A stretch of DNA of 30,208 bases from Candidatus Falkowbacteria bacterium HGW-Falkowbacteria-2 (GCA_002841655.1 PHAH01000002.1:1-30208), one strand, 5' to 3'. Shown: positions 1 through 10,319, counted from the first letter of the stretch. Notes: generated from the sequence alone by a model not told the origin. Made by a program: numbers and translations.

Positions 1-3000
1 TAAAACTATATCTAGCGGGATGACAACAGCAGCGAGACTACAGGTCGACAGTGGGTCCGCAGCCTTTCCGTCAGCAGTATTTGAAACAGGTAACGTTGGC
101 ATTGGCACCACAACTCCGTCGACTAAGTTGTTTGTAAATGGTGATGGTCATTTCACTAATACCGTGGTAGTAGGGACTCCGACTACGGGCACTCATGCAG
201 CAACAAAAAGTTACGTTGACTCTACCATCGCTACCGCTACTTCAAGTATCGCTTTTTGGAATACTGGGAATAATAATATCTGGAATAATAATTCTGGCAA
301 CGTTGGTATTGGTATTACAAACCCAACTTCAAAGTTGCATGTTGGCGGTTCAGCATTGTTTACAGGCACCGCTGACTTCCGCGGCAGCGTGGCTATTAAT
401 ACTAATCCAGACAATAATGCTAGCGGTTTCGAATACGGTAATGGTTTTGACCCATTACAGGCTGAATACTATAACGAGAGATTCCGTGTTAACAGCTTTA
501 TCGAAACTCCTCATGTTTCCATGGGTGTGTCTCGAAATTATTTACTATACACTGAAGACTTTTCTGTTGCGAATTGGGTAAAGAATGATATTGGTGCGGT
601 TACTTCAAACAGTGTAGCTGCTCCGTCAGGCGTTGTTTCCGCTGAAAATATTCCGGCTGGTAGTAACAGTAGTGCTAATGTATCGCAAACCGTCACCAAT
701 ACTGCAACAGGAATTTGGTCTGCTGGCATATGGGTCAGAACCCAAAGTGGAACTTCGACTATTGCTTTGCGAATTGATAGTTCAACTGAAGTTGGCACTG
801 AAAAAACAGTTGAAGTTGATACTCAATGGCGATTTTATAGTGTCACTCAGAACTTCACCAGCGCCAATGCTAACAAGACTTTTCGTATTATAAATGGCAC
901 AACCGCCATTTCACTATGGGGCGCGCGTTTAAATCCAGGTGAAACTGTTAATGCATATAATTACCGTACGTCTTCAGCTTTAACGACGGCAACTGCTGGT
1001 GTATTCTTCAATACTAATACTGTGTATGCATCTACTTTTTCAGGATCTCTGTCTGGAAATGCTTCATCTGCAACCTATTCCTCATACGGACCGTATGCTG
1101 GTTTCTCTATTTCCAATGGTACAGATAAGACAGGCATGTGGGAGTATGTTGGTGAAATATACATGGCCTATAACAGCACCTATCGCTATGGTCAGTCATG
1201 GAATGTTGAATTAAATTTAAGAGAAGTTACTAATTCTGTAACAAAAACAGCCGAACAACTCGAAGATGCTAAGATATTATTAAGAGGAACCTTTCCGGCG
1301 GTAGCTAATTCAACTGTGTTTAACGGCACCGTACCTTCATACACGTTAGAGTTAATGGGAAAGACCGATCTACAGCCCGACGATGTTGCCATGTTAGTCT
1401 ACTCTACAACTACGGGTACTAAATATCTGCGCTTATATGTGCGCCTTAAGACGCCGAATTCTCACTATCTACTTTCGCCGATGAATCGCTATGGCTCCTC
1501 ATACAGTTCAACGGGTGTCGCCTCTGCAAGTTACTGTTATTTTAATGCCGCTTCCGGGCAAGCGCCGGTTGCAACTTTACCTGCTCCTGCACAGGGAAGT
1601 ATTGTTTATGCCTCTCAAGGCTTTCCGCAGGCAACCTATTGGCGACCAAACGGCAATCATTTATATCCCATAAACACTGGGAATATTAATATTGGCACTA
1701 GCACTGCTACTAGTTCAAAGCTATTTGTAGCTGATGGCAATATTTTTATCAACGATGCTTTAATTACCTCAGGCACACCAAAAGCTGCAATTACCAAGGA
1801 TTATCTTGATAGCGCCCTAAGTGCTTTAAACGCTGAAAATCTATGGCGTTTGAATGGCAATAATCTGTTCGCCTCTTCAACTGATTGGAACGTGGGAGTA
1901 GGGACTACTAATCCAGAGGTTAAATTTGAAATAAAGGGAACTACAAATAATGTATTGCAGTTGACAACAGCTGATTATGTTTCTGGAAGTCTCGGATCGA
2001 GAATTAGATTTGATTTTGGAGCCGTTAATGGCGATACATATGGGAAAATTCAGACAACTGACGCTGGAGGGAATAGCGCTTCAAACTTAATTCTGCAAGC
2101 CGATTCAGGTAACGTTGGGATTGGGACGACGAATCCGGGGACCAAATTTACAGTGGCGCAATCCGATGACGCTAATGGAATTTCGCTTTACGGATACACA
2201 AGCCCAGCTAGCTTTCTCAAATTTTATGTAAATAGTACAGGACATGTCATTGGATCGTCAGCTGCGGGGAAAACATTTTTCTTCAATAGCGGTGGAAATC
2301 TTGATTTCAAAAGTGCGGCGGGGTCTGGTGTTTACTTTAATTATGGTCAATCTGATGATATTACCTTTTTGGGTGGGACAAGTAACGCTGTTATTGTAAA
2401 AGGTAGCACCGGCAACCTCGGCATTGGCATAACTAATCCGACATATAAGATTGATATGACTGATAGTGTTGCGGGAGCCGGTAGTAATTTTATTAGAATA
2501 GCTAAATCCTATGACGCTACTGCAGCCACACGCTCAGCTGGCATTATCTTAGGGACAAGTGCTCCGGATTTAGGAAATACCTTTACTTTGAAAATGGAAT
2601 CTGCTTTGGGATATTTAAATAATCCTGCATTTAAGATACAGCAAACCCTCCCGGGTGGCGGCGGAACGCTTGATCGATTAATTATCAATTACGATGGTAA
2701 CGTTGGAGTTGGATCAACTACCCCCACTACTAAACTTTATGTAGATGGAACCGGTCATTTTACTAACACGGTTGTTGTGGGTGCTCCAACCGCTGGGACG
2801 CACGCCGCCACCAAAAGCTACGTAGATTCTGCGGCGGGCGGAGGCGTTGGTCCTGGGACAAGCGGACAAACGTTACGTCACAGCGGCACAGCCTGGGTGG
2901 CAAATTCAACATTGTTTAACAATGGAACAAACGTTGGTATTGGACTGACTAATCCCTCAGCTAAGCTAGAGGTTAATGGAGATATAAAGACAAACGGTTA

Positions 3001-5065
3001 TTACGTTAATCAATGTCATACCGCAAATGTTCCCACAGAGGGCTGGTATCGTATAGCAACAAATGGGCCAGTACAGCCTGGTCAATCCGGAGGTTCACGC
3101 GCTCACGGGTTGTTTACAGTGGGAGATACTGACTCTGGACAACATTCAACGACTTCTTTTTACGCATCATATACATATGGCAATAACCCCACCATATCAC
3201 TACAGACGCGATCTGTTTATAATGGAGGTTTGATTGATAAAATCAGAATAGTGGAGAGAGACACATATGAAGGGGCAGCAGTTGAAGTGTACATTGGAGG
3301 CACGGTCCCAGGAGACGTCTTCTTCTGTCTTTATGATAATACTCAAAATACTGGATGGTCGGTTGTTGACTGGTCTGATGGTGAGCTTCCAGCCGGATTT
3401 GCAGCTACTCAACTGGACTTAGACAGTCACGATCCTGTCGTCGCAGTCGCGACTAACGGGGGCGCAAATAATAATTTCCTGATAAGACGAAATGGCACCG
3501 CATTCTTTAATGGAAATATTGGCATTGGCACCTCAACTACTAACACTCGTCTCACTGTTATTGGCGATGGTACTTATAGTATAGATGCAGGTAATTTCCG
3601 TGTCGGTAATGTGGCCGCGGCTGTTTCGCCTCTTGATGCGGTGAATAAGAGTTATATGGATTCCGCTATAGCAACGGCAACTTCCAGCCTCATTTCGTTA
3701 TGGGGTGGATCCACCAGCGGAAACATATGGAACTTAAACTCTGGCAACGTCGGCGTTGGAATTGCTAACCCATCACAAAAATTACACGTGTATGGAGGAG
3801 ACCTTTTAGTCACGGGCGTTTCTGATACAGCTAGATTAAGACTCTCCACGTCTGGTGGAACCGTTGCTAGGGATTGGATGTTTTTTGCCTCGTCTGCTGA
3901 TGGCGCTTTTGGAATATACGATAACAGTGTAGGCGCCAGAAGAATGACCATTGATGTTAGTGGTAACATCGGCATTGGAACGACGGCGCCAGGGCAGCTA
4001 CTCGAAGTTTTAAAATCTGCAACAGGGGCGATTGGTCCGATTGTTAATCTCGTAAATCCTACCTCTGCAACAAGCAGCGCTACAGAGCTTAGATTCGCTC
4101 CATCCTCAGCATATACATCTAGATATGCGTCTATACAAGGCATTAATAGAGATGGGCAGAATTCAATTGAGCTCGCTTTCTTGACAGGCGCTGGCGCCAC
4201 TATAACTGAAAAGATGAGGATAAATAGCAGTGGTAATATCGGGATTGGAGTGACAAATCCAGTTAATAAGCTGTCATTATCTTCTCAAGATCAGGTTATT
4301 TCTTATTTTACTGGAACGGGGCCTGCCAATACTTTAATAGATATCAATCACAGTAATGCAAATTATACTTATCCTTTTGGATTGAGGTTTCTATATCAAG
4401 GAGTTGCTAATGGTTTTATTGGTGTTGATTTGGCTAGTAATAATGTATTTATAACAGGAAGTTATACAAATAATCCCCAGTTTGTAGTAAATCGGAGTTC
4501 CGGCAATGTCGGCATCGGTACCACTACTCCAGGCACCCGCCTTACAGTTCTTGGGTCCGGTAATTATAGTATTGATGCAACAAATTATCGTGTTGGCAAT
4601 GTGGCCGCTCCGGTAGCTAATCTTGATGCTGTGAATAAAAGTTATGTTGACTCAACTATACTCTGGTCAGGAACGAAGAATGGAAATATTTGGAATGGAG
4701 ACACTGGGGCGGGGAAGGTTGGATTAGGAACAACCAACCCACAAGCAAGATTACACGTTGCTGGTGGCATTGTCATGAATCATCGCTCAGTTGCTGATAC
4801 AAATTATACTGTTCAAGATGACGATTATGTAATCGGATATAGCTCCATTACTACTAACCGCACTATTACCGTGCCAAACGCGCTCTGCACCCCTGGAAGA
4901 TTCTTTGTTGTGGTTGATGAAAGTGGACAAGCAGACCCAACCAGGGCGATTATTGTTGATCCAGAGGGTACGACCCCGATTATCGGTGTTCCAACTTTCA
5001 ATCTAACTGGAGCCTATAATTCTGTTTATATCTTCTGTGGAGTTAACGCCTGGTATATCTTATAA
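1..5065 (+). CDS. Giant GNVGIGTTNP-repeat, tail-fibre-like surface protein (5' end outside window)
   Basis: The frame is open upstream of the first Met (position 20) to the window edge, so the start and any signal peptide are missing. At least 1681 residues are visible. About 14 copies of a motif like SGNVGIGTTNPxxKLxV are separated by linker cassettes of three kinds: GTHAATKSYVDS, LDAVNKSYVDS and GTPKAAITKDYLDS. The first two resemble the AATKxYVD motif of phage tail fibres. Inserted globular segments include one at residues 171-320 opening YLLYTEDFSVANW, which looks like the carbohydrate-binding-like domain of phage tail proteins, and unrecognised ones at about bases 1085-1600 and 3000-3430. 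The C-terminus (VQDDDYVIGYSSITTNRTI) resembles a tail-spike end domain. I infer an extracellular adhesin or fibre. It lies 49 bases upstream of a second giant of the same kind. Ligand and assembly state are unknown. Confidence 0.85.
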   Translation, partial: KTISSGMTTAARLQVDSGSAAFPSAVFETGNVGIGTTTPSTKLFVNGDGHFTNTVVVGTPTTGTHAATKSYVDSTIATATSSIAFWNTGNNNIWNNNSGNVGIGITNPTSKLHVGGSALFTGTADFRGSVAINTNPDNNASGFEYGNGFDPLQAEYYNERFRVNSFIETPHVSMGVSRNYLLYTEDFSVANWVKNDIGAVTSNSVAAPSGVVSAENIPAGSNSSANVSQTVTNTATGIWSAGIWVRTQSGTSTIALRIDSSTEVGTEKTVEVDTQWRFYSVTQNFTSANANKTFRIINGTTAISLWGARLNPGETVNAYNYRTSSALTTATAGVFFNTNTVYASTFSGSLSGNASSATYSSYGPYAGFSISNGTDKTGMWEYVGEIYMAYNSTYRYGQSWNVELNLREVTNSVTKTAEQLEDAKILLRGTFPAVANSTVFNGTVPSYTLELMGKTDLQPDDVAMLVYSTTTGTKYLRLYVRLKTPNSHYLLSPMNRYGSSYSSTGVASASYCYFNAASGQAPVATLPAPAQGSIVYASQGFPQATYWRPNGNHLYPINTGNINIGTSTATSSKLFVADGNIFINDALITSGTPKAAITKDYLDSALSALNAENLWRLNGNNLFASSTDWNVGVGTTNPEVKFEIKGTTNNVLQLTTADYVSGSLGSRIRFDFGAVNGDTYGKIQTTDAGGNSASNLILQADSGNVGIGTTNPGTKFTVAQSDDANGISLYGYTSPASFLKFYVNSTGHVIGSSAAGKTFFFNSGGNLDFKSAAGSGVYFNYGQSDDITFLGGTSNAVIVKGSTGNLGIGITNPTYKIDMTDSVAGAGSNFIRIAKSYDATAATRSAGIILGTSAPDLGNTFTLKMESALGYLNNPAFKIQQTLPGGGGTLDRLIINYDGNVGVGSTTPTTKLYVDGTGHFTNTVVVGAPTAGTHAATKSYVDSAAGGGVGPGTSGQTLRHSGTAWVANSTLFNNGTNVGIGLTNPSAKLEVNGDIKTNGYYVNQCHTANVPTEGWYRIATNGPVQPGQSGGSRAHGLFTVGDTDSGQHSTTSFYASYTYGNNPTISLQTRSVYNGGLIDKIRIVERDTYEGAAVEVYIGGTVPGDVFFCLYDNTQNTGWSVVDWSDGELPAGFAATQLDLDSHDPVVAVATNGGANNNFLIRRNGTAFFNGNIGIGTSTTNTRLTVIGDGTYSIDAGNFRVGNVAAAVSPLDAVNKSYMDSAIATATSSLISLWGGSTSGNIWNLNSGNVGVGIANPSQKLHVYGGDLLVTGVSDTARLRLSTSGGTVARDWMFFASSADGAFGIYDNSVGARRMTIDVSGNIGIGTTAPGQLLEVLKSATGAIGPIVNLVNPTSATSSATELRFAPSSAYTSRYASIQGINRDGQNSIELAFLTGAGATITEKMRINSSGNIGIGVTNPVNKLSLSSQDQVISYFTGTGPANTLIDINHSNANYTYPFGLRFLYQGVANGFIGVDLASNNVFITGSYTNNPQFVVNRSSGNVGIGTTTPGTRLTVLGSGNYSIDATNYRVGNVAAPVANLDAVNKSYVDSTILWSGTKNGNIWNGDTGAGKVGLGTTNPQARLHVAGGIVMNHRSVADTNYTVQDDDYVIGYSSITTNRTITVPNALCTPGRFFVVVDESGQADPTRAIIVDPEGTTPIIGVPTFNLTGAYNSVYIFCGVNAWYIL

Positions 5066-5077
5066 TGAAAGTAAGAC

Positions 5078-5103
5078 GGGCAGCATGCAACAGCATGCCG
5101 CCC
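5078..5103 (+). other. Hairpin between the two giant genes
   Basis: GGGCAGCATG (5078-5087) faces CATGCCGCCC (5094-5103) across a six-base loop; nine of ten pairs match, with one A-C mismatch. No T run follows, so it is not a standard terminator. It sits 12 bases after the first giant's stop and 11 bases before the second giant's likely ATG. It could be a processing site, a translational spacer or an attenuator. Confidence 0.5.
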
Positions 5104-5114
5104 ATCAAAACCTT

Positions 5115-8100
5115 ATGCGCAAAAGCATAGTAAATCGAAAATGGTCAATAATCCTTCTCTTGATAGGATTTCTTGTTGTCGCCGTCGAGGCGCAAGCGGC
5201 CTATATAACGAACGGCAATAGCCAATGGCTCAATAATTCCTCCTCGATTTATTACAATCTCGGTAATGTCGGCGTCGGCCTTTCTAATCCCTCCTCTGGT
5301 CTGCATATTAAGGCTGCTACTGATATCGAAGGTCTGCGCATTATTACCAGCAACTACTCACCTTTCATCATTCGTAACGCTACCGACACTTCTGACTTAT
5401 TCCGTATTGATCAATTTGGCAATATCACATCCCTCGGTGCCTTAACCGGTTCAAACACATACTGGCAGATGAACGGTACAAATTTATTCGCCTCATCTAC
5501 GAGTTGGAATGTGGGTATTGGGACGACGAATCCAAATGTTGCTTTGGATGTAACGCAGACAGGGAATGGTTATGGCTTATTGATTCAGCAAGACTCTGAT
5601 ACAAATGGTGCCTATGCCGGCCTGGGCTTTCGAGTTCGAAATCAAGTAGCTAACAATCGCACTAAGGGTGGAATATTTTTTGAACAAACAGATTTTGCAA
5701 ATAATAGTAGAGGAAAACTACATTTTGCACTAGATGGCGTATCTGATGCTAACAATGTCGATATTTCGGATAGCAAGATGACAATTGACTATCTTGGCAA
5801 CGTCGGAGTTGGGACGACGAACCCAGCACAAAAATTGAGCGTAGAAAGTGCTTCTTTGCCGGGTATTCAATTATTTCAAACTGGTGGCACAAATACCTGG
5901 AGATGGGTGGCGACCAATAATGCATCATATTTGACAGATGCTTCAAATGGAGTAAAAAATGTTTATTTAACTGCGGGTGGTGGCGCACAAATTAGAAGCA
6001 ATGGGGACTTAGTTGCATTTAGTGTTGAGAATCAAGCTCCGGCGAATAGCATGATTATTAAATCTTCAACCGGTAACGTAGGTATTAATACAACTGCGCC
6101 CGGGTCCAGACTTCATGTTGATGGTAATAGCTTGTTTACAGATACTCTCACCGTAAATAAAGGTGTTCGTTTTGCTTCTGGTTCCGGAGTTTATTTTGAA
6201 AATATTGCCTTGCAGAATAACGGTAGCATTCCAAATGGATTTATTAAATTTGTAACACCAATCCGGACGAGTCATAATCAAATGTTTTCTATTGATATTA
6301 CCGGATATGATTATAATGCCGGAAAAAGTATTGACTTCACAGTCGTTGGATATGCCTATGGTGCGTCTGACAGCATGATCAATATTGGCTTCTCTAATAG
6401 ATCAAGTTTTGGTAGAGAAGTTAGAATTGCATTAGAAGATAGAGGCGCTGGTTATCGCGTTTTAGTTATAGCCTTGGGTGCTAGTGATGAGGCTGGTGTC
6501 AGTAATGAAGCTTGGTATTTCCAGAAATTTGGCGCAACCGTTCGTCTTTGGTCTGGTCAAGGAGCAACCTATACAGCGGATCAGTTTACTTGGGTTAATG
6601 GCGAAACTTCATTGGCGGCTGGGCATTGGAAAAGTACAAATCTTAATAATTTACGCCTCGATGGCCATTTAGGTACAGGTTATTTTTCCAATACCGTCAC
6701 AGTAGGCACTCCTACAACTGGCACTCACGCGGCAACCAAGAGTTATGTTGACTCAACTGTAAGCTCGGCTTCGGGCGGCGGTGTTGGTAGTGGCACAAAC
6801 GGGCAGACCTTAAGACATAATGGGACAAGTTGGATTGCTAACTCCACTCTGTTTAATAATGGTACAAATGTAGGCATTAATACGACAAACCCGCTCGCTA
6901 GGCTTCAGATTAATCATCAGGCTGTTTTTAATACGACTACACCTGGGCCCGCCGCCTACTATGGCCTGCACTTTGATGGTCAGTCAACAGCCGATTACGT
7001 AAATGGCATTACTTGGAACGGTGGAACTAATGGAACTCATGCCGGTATTTATGTGCAAGGGTCTGGGGCGTATGGCTCTAAGATGTATTTTGCGACGACC
7101 AACTCCTACGCCATTGGAGCTCAGAACAGAATGATAATTGATCATACTGGGAATGTTGGGATTGGGACTACTGCCCCCACACAAAAGTTAGATGTATCAG
7201 GCACTGTTAAGGCAACTCAATTTACTGATGGTTATATCGCCTGGAACGCAGCGCAAATTAATAGGGTCGGCGCCCCTGTAGAATTTCAATGGGCCGGAGC
7301 TTCCGCGAGTGATATAAGGATGTTTGGTAACACTGCCTATCCCGTTGTTTTTAAGGGGGGTAGCGGAAACGTTGGCATTGGTACGTCCTCACCTGCGACC
7401 AGATTAACCGTCGTAGGCACGGGTAACTATAGTATTGACGCTAGTAATTACAGGATTGGTAGCGTAGCAACCCCAATAGTGGGTACGGACGCAGTTAATA
7501 AAAGTTACGTAGATTCATCACTATCAGTTAGTTCTTATTGGAACTTGTCTGGTAATAATCTTTATGCATCTTCAACTGCATGGAACGTTGGTATCGGGAC
7601 GACGAATCCAGGGGGTAAGCTAGAAGTAAACGGCGATACAATTATTAATAGTTTTGTATATTTGTATGGAGCTGGTAATACAGGTGTTTTAAGGAATACA
7701 GTTAATAATGGTTCTATTCAAATAGCGGGAGGGAATGTTACGAATGATGGAGCGAATATCACGTTGGGCGGTTCAACTGGTAATAATGATCTTAGGATTA
7801 GAATTGGATCAAGTGAAAAATTTAGAATAGACAGTGCTGGCAATATCGGTATCGGTACTACGGCGCCATTGAGCAGATTACATCTAAATGGTGGCACGGG
7901 GAGTTTAGCGACTGGTTTAGTGTTTGGTGATGGCGATACCGGGTTTTATGAGGCCGTTGACGATGTATTGGACTTTGATATTGCAGGTTCCGGAAAGATG
8001 AGATGGGCAGCATCAGAAATGAATAGCAAGGCTACAGATGGATTTTCATTACTATTTGAAACTCCGTCTTCAGTAAATCCAAATATAGCCCCAAGTAAAA

Positions 8101-10319
8101 ACGACCCGGATACTGGTATTGGTTGGGCGGGCGCAAACATTTTATCCTTAATCGCTGGAGGAGTTAATGGTTTAAATGTAATTTCTTCCGGCAACGTTGG
8201 AGTAGGCACATCTGCACCTGATGGTAGATTGGCGGTTGAGCAAGGAATGTCTGATTACGGAACATCTTTCACAAATCCTCATATCAAGTTGAGGGCGGCT
8301 AATGCAGTAGACAACACTGGTTTTGTCGGAATCACCTATGGTGCAAGTTCCGCGGTTAATTATGGCTGGTCTGTTGGCGCCCAAAGAATTAGTAATGGAT
8401 TATCAAATTTTGTATTTAAGCATCATAATAACAGCGCTGCCGGCACTGAATACATGAGGCTTACGAATAATGGCACAGTTAGCATCGGTACAACTTCAAT
8501 CGCGGCTAAGACTAATATTTCCGGTGGCAATATCTTCATTAATGACGCCAGTATTACTTCTGGCACACCTAAGGCTGCTATCACTAAGGAATATTTAGAT
8601 AGTGCGATTGATGCTATTGTAATTCCTCCAGCAACGACAAATTTCTGGGGACTGAGTGGAACGAACTTAGCCCCGACTTCTACTGCCTATAACGTCGGCA
8701 TTGGTAATGCAGCGCCGTCGCAAAAATTAGATGTCACTGGTGTCATCACTGCATCTTCTGGTTATCGCGTAAATAACGCAACTGCGTCTGCTGGCACATA
8801 CTTGCGAGGCAACGGTACCAACTTTGTAGCAAATACCATTCAGGCTTCAGATGTTCCTACATTGAATCAAAATACTACGGGAAGTTCATATTCAGTGGTT
8901 TCTCGTGATACGCGTTCTGTTAATGATGCTCCAACTGATTTTGGCCCATTAATAAAATATGACTTCAAGGCCAACACCACCAATGGCCTGGCAGACGGCG
9001 GCACCTATAATGGCGTAATGACTTGGCGTCACTATGGCTCCACTACTGATCTAAGTGGCGGTCCAGTTATACAACTCGCATATTCTTATAACGGCAATCT
9101 TTGGACTAGAACCTCTTCTGGTACGGCAACTTGGAATGCCTGGAATCAAATATTAAACGGCGCAACCGGCGTAAGATTGCAGACCACAACACCTGGAACC
9201 GCTCAGACTGGAAATGTTAATATTTCTGGAGCTGCTATATTCAATGGAACGGTTAGTATTGGCACAACGTCGACAACAGCTAAGACTAATGTGTCGGGCG
9301 GAAATATCTTCATTAATGATGCTACTATCACCTCTGGCACACCGAAGGCGGCAGTTACTAAAGAATACCTCGACTCATCTTTAACCGCTTTCGCAACATC
9401 TAATAATTACTGGGTCTTAAATGGCTCGAACCTTACTTCCTCATCTACCACCTGGAACGTTGGCATTGGCGTCACTAATCCTTTAGCTAAATTAACACTT
9501 CCGAATAATGAATGGCTCGGTGCGCTTGATAACACTGGCACGGGCGTGGCTAACATGTTCCGTATCAATGCCGCTAATCAGATTGAAGTTGGCAGCCCCT
9601 TACTCATCGGTCCGTTGGAATTAGCTCAGGATGGTGGTTCATTGACCTTCATTGATATGCCGGTAACAGCGGCCGCTCCAAACGGTTCAGTACAGGGTTA
9701 TACCATGAAAGTTGATGGCAACAATCTGTTAAGTTTGTACTCAACCTCGAACGGCACTGGTGGTGTTACCAACCTCCGCGTCGGTATCGGGACAACGGCA
9801 CCAACTGCCAATCTTGATGTGGTCGGTAATGCGACTATCAGCACTGGTCTCACCATGGGCGGCTCCGTCAATTTAGGCGGCAACAATATTACTAATATCA
9901 ACAAGCTAACAGTTGGCACCATCGATCCGCTCTATAATATCAAAGGTATTAATTATTCCACCTTTGCTTCCGCCATCGTTGGTGGCGTGAACGAAGAATA
10001 TGTTGGTCGCATTAAGATTTCAAGCAGTGTAGGTACTGAATATGAGGCGGCGATTGATTTCAGCAAGGTCAAAGAGGGAAGTGATCTCTGGGTCTGGCGC
10101 AAGGTTGTAGATTTCAATGCCAATAATGTTGAAGCACTCATTACCCCATACGGTTCTTTCGCAAAAGTGTATTATACTATTGAAGGAGAACGCCTCACCT
10201 TCCGTTCCGACCGTCCCGCTGAGATTTCCTTCCGTCTAATTGGCAAGAGACATGATTGGCGCCAATGGCCAACCAGAGCGACCGACCAGGAAGAACCAGC
10301 GAGCTTCATAATAGATTGA
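5115..10319 (+). CDS. Giant secreted GNVGIGTTNP-repeat, tail-fibre-like protein
   Basis: The ATG at 5115 is chosen over an in-frame GTG at 5037 because it is followed at once by a signal peptide: MRKSIVNRKW, a hydrophobic stretch IILLLIGFLVVAV, and an EAQA-A cleavage region. The GTG would also overlap the upstream gene. The mature part of about 1700 residues has about 15 repeats of the NVGIGTTNPxxKL type, with the same three linker cassettes as its neighbour (AATKSYVDS, AVNKSYVDS, KAAITKEYLDS). A segment near bases 8900-9170 (DTRSVNDAP ... TWNAWNQIL) looks like a tail-fibre knob domain. The last ~110 residues (VGRIKISSS ... ITPYGSFAKVYYTIEGERL ... RQWPT) are non-repetitive and differ from the end of the first giant; they may cap or anchor the fibre. 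Role inferred: exported surface fibre or adhesin. No catalytic domain is recognised. Confidence 0.88.
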   Translation: MRKSIVNRKWSIILLLIGFLVVAVEAQAAYITNGNSQWLNNSSSIYYNLGNVGVGLSNPSSGLHIKAATDIEGLRIITSNYSPFIIRNATDTSDLFRIDQFGNITSLGALTGSNTYWQMNGTNLFASSTSWNVGIGTTNPNVALDVTQTGNGYGLLIQQDSDTNGAYAGLGFRVRNQVANNRTKGGIFFEQTDFANNSRGKLHFALDGVSDANNVDISDSKMTIDYLGNVGVGTTNPAQKLSVESASLPGIQLFQTGGTNTWRWVATNNASYLTDASNGVKNVYLTAGGGAQIRSNGDLVAFSVENQAPANSMIIKSSTGNVGINTTAPGSRLHVDGNSLFTDTLTVNKGVRFASGSGVYFENIALQNNGSIPNGFIKFVTPIRTSHNQMFSIDITGYDYNAGKSIDFTVVGYAYGASDSMINIGFSNRSSFGREVRIALEDRGAGYRVLVIALGASDEAGVSNEAWYFQKFGATVRLWSGQGATYTADQFTWVNGETSLAAGHWKSTNLNNLRLDGHLGTGYFSNTVTVGTPTTGTHAATKSYVDSTVSSASGGGVGSGTNGQTLRHNGTSWIANSTLFNNGTNVGINTTNPLARLQINHQAVFNTTTPGPAAYYGLHFDGQSTADYVNGITWNGGTNGTHAGIYVQGSGAYGSKMYFATTNSYAIGAQNRMIIDHTGNVGIGTTAPTQKLDVSGTVKATQFTDGYIAWNAAQINRVGAPVEFQWAGASASDIRMFGNTAYPVVFKGGSGNVGIGTSSPATRLTVVGTGNYSIDASNYRIGSVATPIVGTDAVNKSYVDSSLSVSSYWNLSGNNLYASSTAWNVGIGTTNPGGKLEVNGDTIINSFVYLYGAGNTGVLRNTVNNGSIQIAGGNVTNDGANITLGGSTGNNDLRIRIGSSEKFRIDSAGNIGIGTTAPLSRLHLNGGTGSLATGLVFGDGDTGFYEAVDDVLDFDIAGSGKMRWAASEMNSKATDGFSLLFETPSSVNPNIAPSKNDPDTGIGWAGANILSLIAGGVNGLNVISSGNVGVGTSAPDGRLAVEQGMSDYGTSFTNPHIKLRAANAVDNTGFVGITYGASSAVNYGWSVGAQRISNGLSNFVFKHHNNSAAGTEYMRLTNNGTVSIGTTSIAAKTNISGGNIFINDASITSGTPKAAITKEYLDSAIDAIVIPPATTNFWGLSGTNLAPTSTAYNVGIGNAAPSQKLDVTGVITASSGYRVNNATASAGTYLRGNGTNFVANTIQASDVPTLNQNTTGSSYSVVSRDTRSVNDAPTDFGPLIKYDFKANTTNGLADGGTYNGVMTWRHYGSTTDLSGGPVIQLAYSYNGNLWTRTSSGTATWNAWNQILNGATGVRLQTTTPGTAQTGNVNISGAAIFNGTVSIGTTSTTAKTNVSGGNIFINDATITSGTPKAAVTKEYLDSSLTAFATSNNYWVLNGSNLTSSSTTWNVGIGVTNPLAKLTLPNNEWLGALDNTGTGVANMFRINAANQIEVGSPLLIGPLELAQDGGSLTFIDMPVTAAAPNGSVQGYTMKVDGNNLLSLYSTSNGTGGVTNLRVGIGTTAPTANLDVVGNATISTGLTMGGSVNLGGNNITNINKLTVGTIDPLYNIKGINYSTFASAIVGGVNEEYVGRIKISSSVGTEYEAAIDFSKVKEGSDLWVWRKVVDFNANNVEALITPYGSFAKVYYTIEGERLTFRSDRPAEISFRLIGKRHDWRQWPTRATDQEEPASFIID

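Noticed and set aside
3652..4200. 182-codon minus-strand ORF inside the first giant
   Set aside because: Lies opposite the repeat-rich coding frame; its composition is a complement shadow and no domain is visible.
4740..5065. S74-type self-cleaving chaperone domain at the end of the first giant
   Set aside because: The C-terminus shows no Ser-Lys dyad pattern or helical bundle typical of that peptidase.
5037..5114. GTG start 26 codons upstream for the second giant
   Set aside because: It overlaps the first giant's coding end and would put a long polar stretch before the clear signal peptide.
5066..5131. 21-codon ORF directly after the first giant's stop
   Set aside because: No ribosome binding site and no recognisable content; it overlaps the signal peptide region of the next gene.
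1..10319. CRISPR or tandem DNA repeat array
   Set aside because: The repetition is at protein level; the DNA copies differ in most third codon positions and spacing is irregular.
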